Part shown: piece after piece, positions 51,628-60,470 of the stretch
How the letters are laid out: every line of letters begins with the position of its first letter
Numbering within the stretch: position 1 is the stretch's first letter
Source: Clostridium sp.
Lineage (GTDB): Bacteria > Bacillota > Clostridia > Lachnospirales > Lachnospiraceae
DNA: 64,000 nt
NCBI GenBank assembly: GCA_023664605.1
Contig: JAMPFF010000002.1
Coordinates: 1-64,000 of the forward strand
Direction: 5' to 3'
The notes under the pieces: generated by a model
The model's input: only the letters and a program-made list of their open reading frames with translations
Databases searched by the model: none
Told to the model about the DNA's origin: nothing
Position numbers and translations under genes: made by a program

Positions 51628-53445
51628 ATGGAGAAACAGGCACAGACAACGGAACAGGTAACGATGCTGCAAAAAATCGGTTACCTGTTTGACAGAAAGC
51701 AAAAGCTGCAATTTGTGGGGCTTGGTATTTTAATATTGATTGGCGGTATCTTGGAAACGCTGGGCGTATCCATGATGGTTCCGGTCGTGCAGGGCATTAT
51801 GGAGCCGGAGGCTTTAGCGCAGAACGAAATCATGCAGAAAGTAATGGGCGTCTTTCATATCGACATAGCGGTATTATCGCAGGCGGGCGGCGCCAATCGG
51901 TTGATTATCGTTATGCTTGCCGCCATGATGGCTCTTTTTATCGTCAAAAACACATATCTTCTGTTCCAGACCTATGTGCAGAATACTTTTGTTACCAGAA
52001 ATCGGAACAAAATGATTACACGTGTTATGCGTGAATTTCTGAACAGACCCTATGAAGAGTATCTGGGCGCGGACATTCCTACCGTGTTCCGTTTGACGGA
52101 TAGCGATATTCCCACGGCGTTTCAGCTGATTCTGGTACTCATTCAGATGATTACGGAAATTGTGGTATCGGCTTTTTTATGTGTGGTATTAGTGATTGTC
52201 AGTCCTGTGATGACGCTTTTTATCGTCGTTATCTTCCTTGGCATGACGCTGTTATTATCGAAGTTATTAAAACCGCGCCTGAATGCCATCGGCAGAAAAA
52301 ATCAGGAAATTCAGTCCAGAATAGCCAAATGGCGTATCCAGTCCATTTATGGGTTAAAAGACGTTAAGGTACTGAACCGGGAAGAGTTTTTTATTAGAAA
52401 CTATTATGAGAGCGGCAGTATCGGCGCCAATGTGGCGCGTAATTATGCGGTATTGAATAATCTGCCGCGTCTTTTGATTGAGACGATTTTCATTGTCAGT
52501 ATGCTGGCGTTTATCATGGTGTATATGCTTGGCGGCGGCAATATTAACGTATTGATTCCACAGCTTACCGCTTTTGCGGTGGCGGCTGTCCGTATTATGC
52601 CAAGCGCCAACAGGATTAATACCTATATGTCGGAAATCGCCTATTCACAGCCGTGTCTTGATTATTTATACGAAAATTTAAATGAGAGCATGAAATTGGA
52701 TGTCAACGGCAGCGTAACGGGATATGACAGCGGAAACGGCCGCAGGCAAAATGAAAAGAAGACGCTGCATGATAAAATTGTTTTGGAGCATATTACGTTT
52801 GCTTATCCGGGAACCGACAAAAATATTTTTACGGATGCCCATATGGAAGTGAAAAGAGGACAATCCGTCGGTATTATGGGTCCTTCCGGCGCGGGAAAAT
52901 CAACGATTGTGGATATTTTGTTAGGACTTCTTCATGCAAAAGAGGGAACGATTACCTGGGATGGGGAAAATATTTTTGACAATTATCCGGCATGGCTTTC
53001 CCAAATCGGCTATATTCCGCAGTCCATTTATCTTGTGGACGAGTCGATAAGGGATAATATCGCTTTTGGCATTGATGCGGATAAAATTGATGAAAAGAGA
53101 ATCTGGGAAGTATTGGAAGAAGCCCAGTTGAAAGAATTTGTGGAAGAACTTCCGGAAGGGCTGAATACAACAATAGGTGACAGAGGTGTCAGAATTTCCG
53201 GAGGGCAGAGACAGCGTCTTGGTATTGCAAGGGCGTTATACCATGACCCGGAAATCCTTGTTTTCGACGAGGCGACTTCGGCTTTGGATAATGATACGGA
53301 GAAAGCGGTTATGGATGCCGTCAACAGTTTCCACGGGAAAAAAACAATGGTTATTATTGCACACAGATTAAATACGATTGCAAAATGCGATGTTATTTAT
53401 AAAGTAGAAAATGAAAAATTAGTAGAAACTGCATTAGAAATGTGA
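51628..53445 (+). CDS. ABC transporter, PglK/MsbA-like flippase, second copy
   Basis: 605 residues; six-helix membrane domain and one ATPase domain. Walker A GPSGAGKST (418-426), IGYIPQSIYLVDESIRDNI, signature ISGGQRQRLGIARAL, Walker B LVFDEATSALD, switch His in AHRL. It is a paralogue of 2779 over its whole length. A second lipid-linked oligosaccharide flippase fits the second initiating transferase at 59058. GGAG lies 8 nt before the start. Confidence 0.85.
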   Translation: MEKQAQTTEQVTMLQKIGYLFDRKQKLQFVGLGILILIGGILETLGVSMMVPVVQGIMEPEALAQNEIMQKVMGVFHIDIAVLSQAGGANRLIIVMLAAMMALFIVKNTYLLFQTYVQNTFVTRNRNKMITRVMREFLNRPYEEYLGADIPTVFRLTDSDIPTAFQLILVLIQMITEIVVSAFLCVVLVIVSPVMTLFIVVIFLGMTLLLSKLLKPRLNAIGRKNQEIQSRIAKWRIQSIYGLKDVKVLNREEFFIRNYYESGSIGANVARNYAVLNNLPRLLIETIFIVSMLAFIMVYMLGGGNINVLIPQLTAFAVAAVRIMPSANRINTYMSEIAYSQPCLDYLYENLNESMKLDVNGSVTGYDSGNGRRQNEKKTLHDKIVLEHITFAYPGTDKNIFTDAHMEVKRGQSVGIMGPSGAGKSTIVDILLGLLHAKEGTITWDGENIFDNYPAWLSQIGYIPQSIYLVDESIRDNIAFGIDADKIDEKRIWEVLEEAQLKEFVEELPEGLNTTIGDRGVRISGGQRQRLGIARALYHDPEILVFDEATSALDNDTEKAVMDAVNSFHGKKTMVIIAHRLNTIAKCDVIYKVENEKLVETALEM

Positions 53446-53467
53446 AAATAGCGGAAAGGGCATAGAT

Positions 53468-54496
53468 ATGATAGGAACGGAATTTCTGAAAGGGCAGGGG
53501 CTTGGCAATCAATTATTCTGTTATGTGACGGCGAGGGCGGTTGCCGAAGAAAACGGCTTCGACTTTGGAACGGCAGGACAGGAAATTTTTGCCGTAAATA
53601 TACACAACGATAAGGGCATGTACTTTATGGATGTGGATTTAGGGCATAAGATTACGCAGGAAGATAAGAAAAAGTTTAACGTCTATCAGGATAAGGAAGA
53701 CAGACTGTTTCTGGGAAATTCCAGGCATGATATGGAACATGGCTGTTATGTCAGCGGCAAAAAAGACGGCATCCACCATGTGGAAGACAATACGTTAATT
53801 TATGGCAATATGCAGGACGAGTCCTATTTCCTCAGCCATCTTGACAAGGTGAAAGAGTGGCTTCGCGTAAAGCCGGAATATGATTCTTATGAATACAGCC
53901 GTGAGAATCTTTGTATTATCAATATGCGGGGCGGTGAGTATACCGGCAGCCCCGAGCTTTTTATTGATAAAAAATACTGGATTCACGGTATGCAGGAAAT
54001 GAAAAAAATACGTTCCGACATGGAGTTTATGATTGTAACGGATGATGTGGAAGCGGCGGGGAAAATGCTTCCGGGCATTCCGGCGTATCATTTTGATATT
54101 GGCAAGGATTATGTTACAATAAAAAACGCCCATTATTTATTGCTTTCCAATTCTTCGTTTGCATGTCTCCCTGCCCATACAAGCGATACGTTACAATTTG
54201 CCATTGCCCCGAAGTATTGGGCGAGGCATAACGTATCCGACGGTTATTGGGCGTCCGAGCAGAATATTTACAGTCTTTTTCACTATATGGACAGAAAGGG
54301 CAGGCTGTTTACGGCCAAGGAATGCAGGGAGGAACTGGAACAGTATAAAAGAAAATCCGCCAAGTATGCGCGGCTTAATAAAAGACCCGGTAAAATCAGG
54401 CATTTCTTTCAACTGATAAGGCGCAGGCTGGTCTATGCGTGGTTTTATGGCAAAAAAGTAAAAAGGGCGCTTATCAGAAGGCTGAAGAAACAATAA
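53468..54496 (+). CDS. Divergent GT11-like glycosyltransferase
   Basis: 342 residues. FLKGQGLGNQLFCYVTARAV matches the opening of GT11, and LSNSSFACLPAHTS resembles the third motif, but the middle motif is INMRGGEYTGSPE rather than H-x-R-R-G-D-Y, so His, the second Arg and Asp are replaced. The basic C-terminal tail (RRRLVYAWFYGKKVKRALIRRLKK) could bind membrane. It may be a fucosyltransferase of unusual type or use another donor. GGAAAGGG precedes the start; the next gene begins 14 nt after the stop. Confidence 0.7.
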   Translation: MIGTEFLKGQGLGNQLFCYVTARAVAEENGFDFGTAGQEIFAVNIHNDKGMYFMDVDLGHKITQEDKKKFNVYQDKEDRLFLGNSRHDMEHGCYVSGKKDGIHHVEDNTLIYGNMQDESYFLSHLDKVKEWLRVKPEYDSYEYSRENLCIINMRGGEYTGSPELFIDKKYWIHGMQEMKKIRSDMEFMIVTDDVEAAGKMLPGIPAYHFDIGKDYVTIKNAHYLLLSNSSFACLPAHTSDTLQFAIAPKYWARHNVSDGYWASEQNIYSLFHYMDRKGRLFTAKECREELEQYKRKSAKYARLNKRPGKIRHFFQLIRRRLVYAWFYGKKVKRALIRRLKKQ

Positions 54497-54510
54497 GGAG
54501 AGAGCGGCTT

Positions 54511-56016
54511 ATGAAAACCATTCAGAAAATGGCGGCATGTGCAGGGATTCTTTTTGCTGTCTCTGTCATACCGCTGCTTCTTCTTGGAAAATATAATGTG
54601 ATGTGCATTGACGATTATGATTATGGCAGGGCGGTTCATGACGTATGGATGGAAACGGGGTCTTTATGGCAGTCGGTGCAGGCGGCCGTAAGGCAGACGG
54701 GAAGATTTTTCATGGAATGGCAGGGAACTTATGTATCCTGTTTTCTGATGGCGCTTTGTCCTATGAATTTTTGGTATGATACGGCGTTTGTCGTACCGAT
54801 TTTGATGATTGGCATGTTTGCGGTATCGACATTCCTTTTTGGCAGGCAGATATTGACAAAGTGGCTTGGCAGCGATAAGCCGCATGCGTATTTTATGCTG
54901 TTTTTGATATTGTTTTTGTTTTATCAGATTATGGAGGCGCCCTATGAAGGGATTTACTGGTATAACGGCTCGACGCATTATATTTTGATGGAATCACTAT
55001 TGTTCTTTTTGGTGACACTTGTGTCAGGATGTATATGGACTGATAAAAAGGGCAGTGCGGCCGTTTGGTGCGTGCTTGCCTGCATTGATGCCGTGCTGGT
55101 TGGCGGCGGCAATCTGATTACGGGTTTGCAGGCGGCAGTTTTGTTAGCCTTTCTGCTTGCTTTTGTCTGTATCAACCGTGACTATCGGAAGAAAGCGGCC
55201 TATGTCCTGTTTCCGTTTCTGCTGTTTTGCGTCGGATTTCTCTGTAATATTTTAGCGCCGGGAAATGCCATCCGCTCAAGTTTGGACACGGATGTGGGAT
55301 ATTCCGCAATAACATCCATTATGTTATCTTTTTATTATGCCGTTGTCTTTATGATAAAGTGGACAAATCTGCTTGTGGTGCTGCTCTGGCTTGCACTGCT
55401 GCCCGTTATGTGGCGGATTGGGAAGGAATCCACGAAAAATTTTGCGCATCCGGTATGGGTGGCAATCGGAGCATTCTGTATTCTTTCGGCAATGTTTACG
55501 CCGACTTTATATGCGGTCGGTATGGTTGGGATGTCGCGCGTGGATAATATTATTCAGATGGTATATTATTTGGGTCTTTTCTTTGTTACGACTTATTGCT
55601 TTGGATGGCTGAACCATCATGATGCAGCCACACAAGAGGAACCGGAGCGGACGGCGTTGCCGGGGAAAACATTCGGTGCGTTTATGGAAAGCGTTGGATA
55701 TAGAATGACGTTTATCTGCCTTTTACTGATGCTTATAGTCTGGGTGCTTACGCCGGACAAAAACACTTATACGAGTATTTCCGCGCTGCGTTCTTTAGTC
55801 AACGGGGATGCCGAAACTTATTATGAAGAGGCTATGGCGCGGCATACCATATACACGGATGAAAATATAACAGATGTTATAGTAAAGCCGTACTCCGCAA
55901 GACCTGCGTTGTTTGACTTTGAAGATTTGAGTGAAGAGGAAGGAAACTGGCTGAACCGGGCGGTCAGTAGTTATTATCATAAAGAATCCGTGAAAATTCG
56001 GGAAAAGAGCGATTAA
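54511..56016 (+). CDS. Polytopic membrane protein, DUF6056-like/GT-C-like
   Basis: 501 residues from ATG 54511, which has AAGGAG upstream; the ATG at 54439 lies in the preceding gene. About ten membrane segments. The first external loop is MCIDDYDYGRAVHDVW, with an Asp-Asp pair where GT-C enzymes bind the carrier phosphate, and GIYWYNGSTHYILMESLLF follows. I recall similar proteins as DUF6056. It would transfer a sugar from a lipid-phosphate carrier outside the membrane. The assignment is by topology and the acidic loop. Confidence 0.65.
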   Translation: MKTIQKMAACAGILFAVSVIPLLLLGKYNVMCIDDYDYGRAVHDVWMETGSLWQSVQAAVRQTGRFFMEWQGTYVSCFLMALCPMNFWYDTAFVVPILMIGMFAVSTFLFGRQILTKWLGSDKPHAYFMLFLILFLFYQIMEAPYEGIYWYNGSTHYILMESLLFFLVTLVSGCIWTDKKGSAAVWCVLACIDAVLVGGGNLITGLQAAVLLAFLLAFVCINRDYRKKAAYVLFPFLLFCVGFLCNILAPGNAIRSSLDTDVGYSAITSIMLSFYYAVVFMIKWTNLLVVLLWLALLPVMWRIGKESTKNFAHPVWVAIGAFCILSAMFTPTLYAVGMVGMSRVDNIIQMVYYLGLFFVTTYCFGWLNHHDAATQEEPERTALPGKTFGAFMESVGYRMTFICLLLMLIVWVLTPDKNTYTSISALRSLVNGDAETYYEEAMARHTIYTDENITDVIVKPYSARPALFDFEDLSEEEGNWLNRAVSSYYHKESVKIREKSD

Positions 56017-56042
56017 AAGACTGAAAAAAGGAATAGAAAAAG

Positions 56043-56801
56043 ATGGAACCAGAAAAGATAAAACTGCCCAACGTTACCTTGGCGGCCATGACAAGCATCA
56101 ATATCTATGAAACCATCCATGCGATGGAATACAGTATGCAGGGAGTTGAATTTGCGGACGCCATATTGATTACGCACAGAAGACCGTTTAGGCTGCCGAA
56201 AAATATTCGCTATAAGCATACGTCGAAACTGTCGGATATTGACGCGTTTAATTACAAAATGGTCTATGAACTGGCGGATTATATTGATACGGATTATGTG
56301 CTTTTGGTACATTACGACGGGTTTGTAGTAAATCCGGAGAGCTGGCGGGATGAATTCCTCGATTATGATTATATCGGTTCCCCATGGCCGCTTCCCGAAA
56401 ATGATTATGCCTACCGGGACGCCAAAGGAAACATCAGCAGGGTTGGCAACAGCGTTTCCATCCGCAGCAAAAGGCTGCTCCAATTTCCAAGGCAGGCGCA
56501 TTTAAAATGGGAACAGATGGAAGACGGCAACTATAATGAGGATACTTTTTTATGCTGTAAATATAAGAATCGGATAGAGGATGCAGGCATGAAGTTTGCG
56601 CCGATTGAGGTAGCCAAATATTTTGGGCATGAGCATATGATTCCGGAAATTGAAGATGTGGAGAAACCGTTTGTGTTTCATAAATGGTGGGGAAGAAATG
56701 CAAAGTACCCGCACTTTGTCAATCCATGGAAAGTAAGATGGCAAAAGGTGAAGGATGTTTTACGTCCGTTTCTTTTTTGGAGGAAAATTCATGATTTATG
56801 A
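56043..56801 (+). CDS. DUF5672-like putative glycosyltransferase
   Basis: 252 residues. LPNVTLAAMTSINIYETIHAM starts the domain; LVHYDGFVVNPESWRDEFLDYDYIG is the likely DxD-like region with GSPWPL, and VGNSVSIRSKRLL plus NEDTFLCC follow, all characteristic of DUF5672 proteins found in glycan clusters and presumed to be GT-A transferases. It overlaps the next gene (GT17) by 11 nt. Donor and acceptor are unknown. Confidence 0.75.
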   Translation: MEPEKIKLPNVTLAAMTSINIYETIHAMEYSMQGVEFADAILITHRRPFRLPKNIRYKHTSKLSDIDAFNYKMVYELADYIDTDYVLLVHYDGFVVNPESWRDEFLDYDYIGSPWPLPENDYAYRDAKGNISRVGNSVSIRSKRLLQFPRQAHLKWEQMEDGNYNEDTFLCCKYKNRIEDAGMKFAPIEVAKYFGHEHMIPEIEDVEKPFVFHKWWGRNAKYPHFVNPWKVRWQKVKDVLRPFLFWRKIHDL

Positions 56802-57738
56802 TTGCGTACCGTTTTTTAATGAATTGGATATCTTAAAACTTCGTATGCACATTATGGCGCCGTATGTGGATAAATTTGTCATCGAGGAATCGAGCGTGAC
56901 TTTTTCGGGGGAGCCGAAACCGATGATATTTGCTGAAAACCGGAACCTGTTTGCGGAATTTGAAGATAAGATTTTGTATGTGGCGGTCCATAATTCGCCG
57001 ATGAGCGGCGTTACGACCCACGAGCGGGATAAATTCCAGAAAAACCAGCTAATTCAGGCGCTGGGAGACTGTAAGCCGGATGACATTATCATTTTCAGTG
57101 ATGTGGACGAGATTCCCAACCCGAAAGCATTAACAGAAGTGCTTGCGCATTTTGACGTTTCCAAAATCTATCATTTTGCACAGCGGATGTTTTATTGTTT
57201 CCTGAATATGGAAGAGATTTCCGGGAATCTTTTGTCTATTACAGGGGAATTTCAGAACATTAAAAAAAGACAGTGGCTGGGAACCAAGGTGTGCAGTTTT
57301 GGAAATCTGCCCAAAGAGGGCATTGTTTTTCTGCGGGAAGTTTCGCCAAAGGATGAGGCGAGCGTCAGGGTGGCCGACGGCGGCTGGCACTTTGGCTATA
57401 TGGGAGGTAACGGGGAACGTGATGTAGCAAAGCGCATTGGTGAGAAAGTGAAAGCGGCGGCGCATCAGGAATATAATTCCACGCGTTATTTAACGGAGGC
57501 GGTGGACAGGCTTCTATGTGGAGAGGATATTTTCGGCAGGGATGCGAAGTTTATCCGGGTGGAAATTGACGATTCCTATCCGGCATATCTGCGCGAGCAT
57601 ATGGAGGAGTACAGTTATCTGCTGGCGCCGCCCGTCAACAAAATGAGAATAGCATGGAAAAAAAGCGTGCTTGCATTGAAACAGGTTTTACGGAAAATAC
57701 ATGGAAAGGCTGTGGGAATGTTTTCTGGTAGACAATAA
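56791..57738 (+). CDS. GT17 family glycosyltransferase (beta-1,4-GlcNAc transferase-like)
   Basis: 315 residues from ATG 56791, preceded by GGAGG; an ATG at 56755 would add residues encoded inside the upstream gene. It opens MIYDCVPFFNELDILKLRM, and has FVIEESSVTFSGEPKP, IIFSDVDEIPNPKAL (DxD) and GGWHFGYMGG, the pattern of GT17 enzymes related to eukaryotic GlcNAc-transferase III. The bacterial function is unproven; it probably adds a beta-linked HexNAc or hexose in the cytoplasm. Confidence 0.85.
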   Translation: MIYDCVPFFNELDILKLRMHIMAPYVDKFVIEESSVTFSGEPKPMIFAENRNLFAEFEDKILYVAVHNSPMSGVTTHERDKFQKNQLIQALGDCKPDDIIIFSDVDEIPNPKALTEVLAHFDVSKIYHFAQRMFYCFLNMEEISGNLLSITGEFQNIKKRQWLGTKVCSFGNLPKEGIVFLREVSPKDEASVRVADGGWHFGYMGGNGERDVAKRIGEKVKAAAHQEYNSTRYLTEAVDRLLCGEDIFGRDAKFIRVEIDDSYPAYLREHMEEYSYLLAPPVNKMRIAWKKSVLALKQVLRKIHGKAVGMFSGRQ

Positions 57739-57771
57739 ATAACATATGCAATTAAAAGGAGGGATGAACGG

Positions 57772-58974
57772 ATGGCGCTGCATAGTTTTTATGATAAAGT
57801 ATGGCAAAAGAAGATTCCACAGCTTCTTTTCTATCTTGCTTTGACGATAGAGCTGGGGATGGTTATCATAGATAAAAGCAATTACATAAATCCCATCGAG
57901 GGACAGCTGTTCCGTATTACGTTCGTCCTGTTTGCCTTAAAGTTTCTTAGCACGGAGTATACGAGCAAAGAGTGGGCGGTTATTTGTTTTTTGGAAGTCA
58001 TCGCGATTATTTCTTATAAGGCGACCGGCAAAAATGATGTTATCCGCATTGTAACGTTCGTGGCGGCATGTAAGGGCATCCCTTTAAAGCAGATGCTTCG
58101 TTATGCGTTTTATGTAACGTTTGCGGGCTGTGTGGGGATTATTCTGCTTTCGGTGACGGGCATTTACGGAGATATGTATTTGACAACGGATTTTGGCAGG
58201 GAATATGAGCGGGTTGTCAGAAAAGGCGTGGAAGAGACGCGCTATACGCTCGGCATGGGGCATCCGAATGCGCTTTCCTGTATGTACCTGATGTTGTGTG
58301 CGATGGGGATTTATGCGTTTGCAAAACATATGAAATGGTATATTTATCTGTTCCTTATGCTGCTTAACGCCGGTATTTATATTTTGACCGATTCCAAAAC
58401 GAGTATGCTAATTACGACATGTTTGATACTCGGCGCGTTTATCATGACATATTGTCGTTTTTTCAGGGAGCATTGGCTCGCTTATCTGTGCGCGTTTTTG
58501 GTTTTTGCCGTCTGTATCGGCTTTTCCGTGGATGCGGCGGCAAATGCCCAGAGAGTGCGGGAGGCGCAGTGGAATGAGTATTGGCATCCCAACGATACGC
58601 CACATGCGAAATTTCTGGCTAAAATAGATGACCATATCAACGGAAGAATCCGTTCCTTAACCAATTCTGCCAATAATGACGGCACGATAGAGACATGGTC
58701 GGCGTTTTCTGAACCCAATAACATGGATTATTATTTTGATATGGGATGGGTAAAATTATTTTACCGTTACGGCGTCGTGCCGGGAATTTTATACTGTCTG
58801 GCAAATTTATTTTTACTGTGGCATTTTTACCGGAAAAGGGATGCTTTTGGCCTTGTTGTCTTTACGATACTGGCGGTATATTCCGTAGTGGAGGCGCATT
58901 TATTTTCCCCGTATATCGGAAGAAATTTTTTGTTAATGATAATGGGCTGTTGCTTCTTTGGCACAGATGAGTGA
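57772..58974 (+). CDS. Polysaccharide polymerase (Wzy-like)
   Basis: 400 residues, about eleven membrane segments with a long external loop (about residues 240-305). ETRYTLGMGHPNALSCMYL, with a Gly-His-Pro-Asn core, and LTDSKTSMLI are typical of Wzy-like polymerases of Lachnospiraceae and streptococcal loci. The second copy of polymerase function relative to 14333. It should join flipped repeat units outside the membrane. AAGGAGG precedes the start; the gene is followed by a promoter and the WbaP-like gene. Confidence 0.8.
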   Translation: MALHSFYDKVWQKKIPQLLFYLALTIELGMVIIDKSNYINPIEGQLFRITFVLFALKFLSTEYTSKEWAVICFLEVIAIISYKATGKNDVIRIVTFVAACKGIPLKQMLRYAFYVTFAGCVGIILLSVTGIYGDMYLTTDFGREYERVVRKGVEETRYTLGMGHPNALSCMYLMLCAMGIYAFAKHMKWYIYLFLMLLNAGIYILTDSKTSMLITTCLILGAFIMTYCRFFREHWLAYLCAFLVFAVCIGFSVDAAANAQRVREAQWNEYWHPNDTPHAKFLAKIDDHINGRIRSLTNSANNDGTIETWSAFSEPNNMDYYFDMGWVKLFYRYGVVPGILYCLANLFLLWHFYRKRDAFGLVVFTILAVYSVVEAHLFSPYIGRNFLLMIMGCCFFGTDE

Positions 58975-58981
58975 ATCCCGA

Positions 58982-59010
58982 TTGAAATTATATGGAAAAA
59001 ATGGTATTCT
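58982..59010 (+). promoter_or_regulatory. Predicted promoter for the WbaP-like unit
   Basis: TTGAAA at 58982-58987, 17-nt spacer, TATTCT at 59005-59010, about 48 nt before the start codon at 59058. Confidence 0.5.
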
Positions 59011-59057
59011 TAACAAAAGCAACAGAGAGAATACTGTGAAAGAATGTAGGGTTATAT

Positions 59058-60470
59058 ATGAACCGTAAGAAGAAAATCATAGAAAGCTATTGGCTGTTAT
59101 TTACAGACCTGCTCAGTATTACGGCAGCATATGTTCTGGCAATTTTACTGCGCTACCATAAGTTCAGCAGGGTGATGGAGCCGGAGCTGCATTTTTTAGT
59201 ATATATATGTTTTTTGCTGTTCTGCACTATCTACAGCTTTTTACTGGATTGGAACAGGGATTTTCTAATCCGGGGAGTGTTTGTGGAGTTTGTGGCGGTA
59301 TTAAAATTTAACCTTTTTATGGCGGTTGCGGTTGCCAGTTTTCTGTTTATGATTCAGCGCGGTGAGAGGTTTTCCAGAAGCGTATGGGGCTATTTTGCCA
59401 TTTTTGATATGATAATTGTCTGGTCGGTGCGTATTCTGATGAAAAAACTGATGCGCGCCTATTTTACTTCCCAGGCCAATGTTGTAAAAATCATGGTAAT
59501 TGCCAAAGACGCCGTATTGGATGAAACGGTCGGGCGGCTGAAACGGGATATGGATATCGAATATGAAATTGTGGCGCTTGCCTGTACGGATGTGGATAGA
59601 AAAGGCGTTGTCATTGACGGTATCAAGGTAACGGCAGACGGAGCCGATATGCTGGAAATTGCAAGGCAGATGCCGTTGGATGAAGTATTTATCAATATGC
59701 CGGATGAAAACCAGAATTACGTAAAAAGGATTATTTATGAACTGGAATCCATGGGAATTGCCTGCCATTATAATATTGACATTATCGACAGGCCGCAGAA
59801 AGAGATTCGGGTCGGCAGGTTTGCGGGATATACGGTTGTCACTTATTCCATTAATCATTTCGATTACCGGCGGATGATAATAAAGCGTTTTATGGATATT
59901 GTAGGCGGTCTGGTCGGACTCTGCATCACGGGAATTGCCACGCCTTTTGTGGCGCTGGCGATTAAACTGGATTCGCCCGGTCCGGTATTTTTTGCACAGA
60001 CGAGAATCGGGAAGAATGGCAGGCGTTTTAAAATCTATAAATTCCGTTCCATGTATATTGACGCGGAGGCGCGTAAGAAGGAACTGGAAGCGAGCAATGA
60101 GATGCAGGGGCTTATGTTCAAGATGGAGAATGACCCGCGTATTACCAAAGTAGGGAAATTTATCCGGAAAACAAGCATAGATGAACTTCCGCAGTTTTTT
60201 AATATCGTCAAAGGCGATATGAGTCTGGTAGGAACAAGACCGCCGACAGAGGATGAATTTGAAAAGTATAATTCCCATTACAGGAGACGTATCAGCATGA
60301 CGCCCGGGCTGACCGGACTATGGCAGATAAGCGGGCGCAGTGAAATCGTCGATTTTGATGATGTGGTAAAATATGATTTGGAATACATTGATAACTGGAC
60401 ATTGGGGCTGGATGTGAAGATATTGTTCCAGACGGTATGGGTTGTCCTGACAGGGAAAGGCTCTAAATAA
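59058..60470 (+). CDS. Polyisoprenyl-phosphate hexose-1-phosphate transferase (WbaP/CpsE-like)
   Basis: 470 residues: four N-terminal membrane helices, a soluble CoA-binding-like domain (residues 150-250), one re-entrant helix and the C-terminal PGT domain. YKFRSMYIDAEARKKELE, the Asp375-Glu376 dyad in SIDELPQFF, GDMSLVGTRPPTEDEF and TPGLTGLWQISGRSEI define the active site. It should prime undecaprenyl phosphate with a hexose-1-phosphate, such as galactose or glucose. This is the second initiating enzyme in the window. Its stop overlaps the next start by 1 nt (TAATG). Confidence 0.9.
   Translation: MNRKKKIIESYWLLFTDLLSITAAYVLAILLRYHKFSRVMEPELHFLVYICFLLFCTIYSFLLDWNRDFLIRGVFVEFVAVLKFNLFMAVAVASFLFMIQRGERFSRSVWGYFAIFDMIIVWSVRILMKKLMRAYFTSQANVVKIMVIAKDAVLDETVGRLKRDMDIEYEIVALACTDVDRKGVVIDGIKVTADGADMLEIARQMPLDEVFINMPDENQNYVKRIIYELESMGIACHYNIDIIDRPQKEIRVGRFAGYTVVTYSINHFDYRRMIIKRFMDIVGGLVGLCITGIATPFVALAIKLDSPGPVFFAQTRIGKNGRRFKIYKFRSMYIDAEARKKELEASNEMQGLMFKMENDPRITKVGKFIRKTSIDELPQFFNIVKGDMSLVGTRPPTEDEFEKYNSHYRRRISMTPGLTGLWQISGRSEIVDFDDVVKYDLEYIDNWTLGLDVKILFQTVWVVLTGKGSK

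Noticed and set aside
59301-60278. Long minus-strand open frame of 325 codons opposite the WbaP-like gene
   Set aside because: It lies wholly within a gene with intact catalytic motifs, its translation is low-complexity His/Arg/Asn-rich text without recognisable domain, and it has no ribosome binding site.
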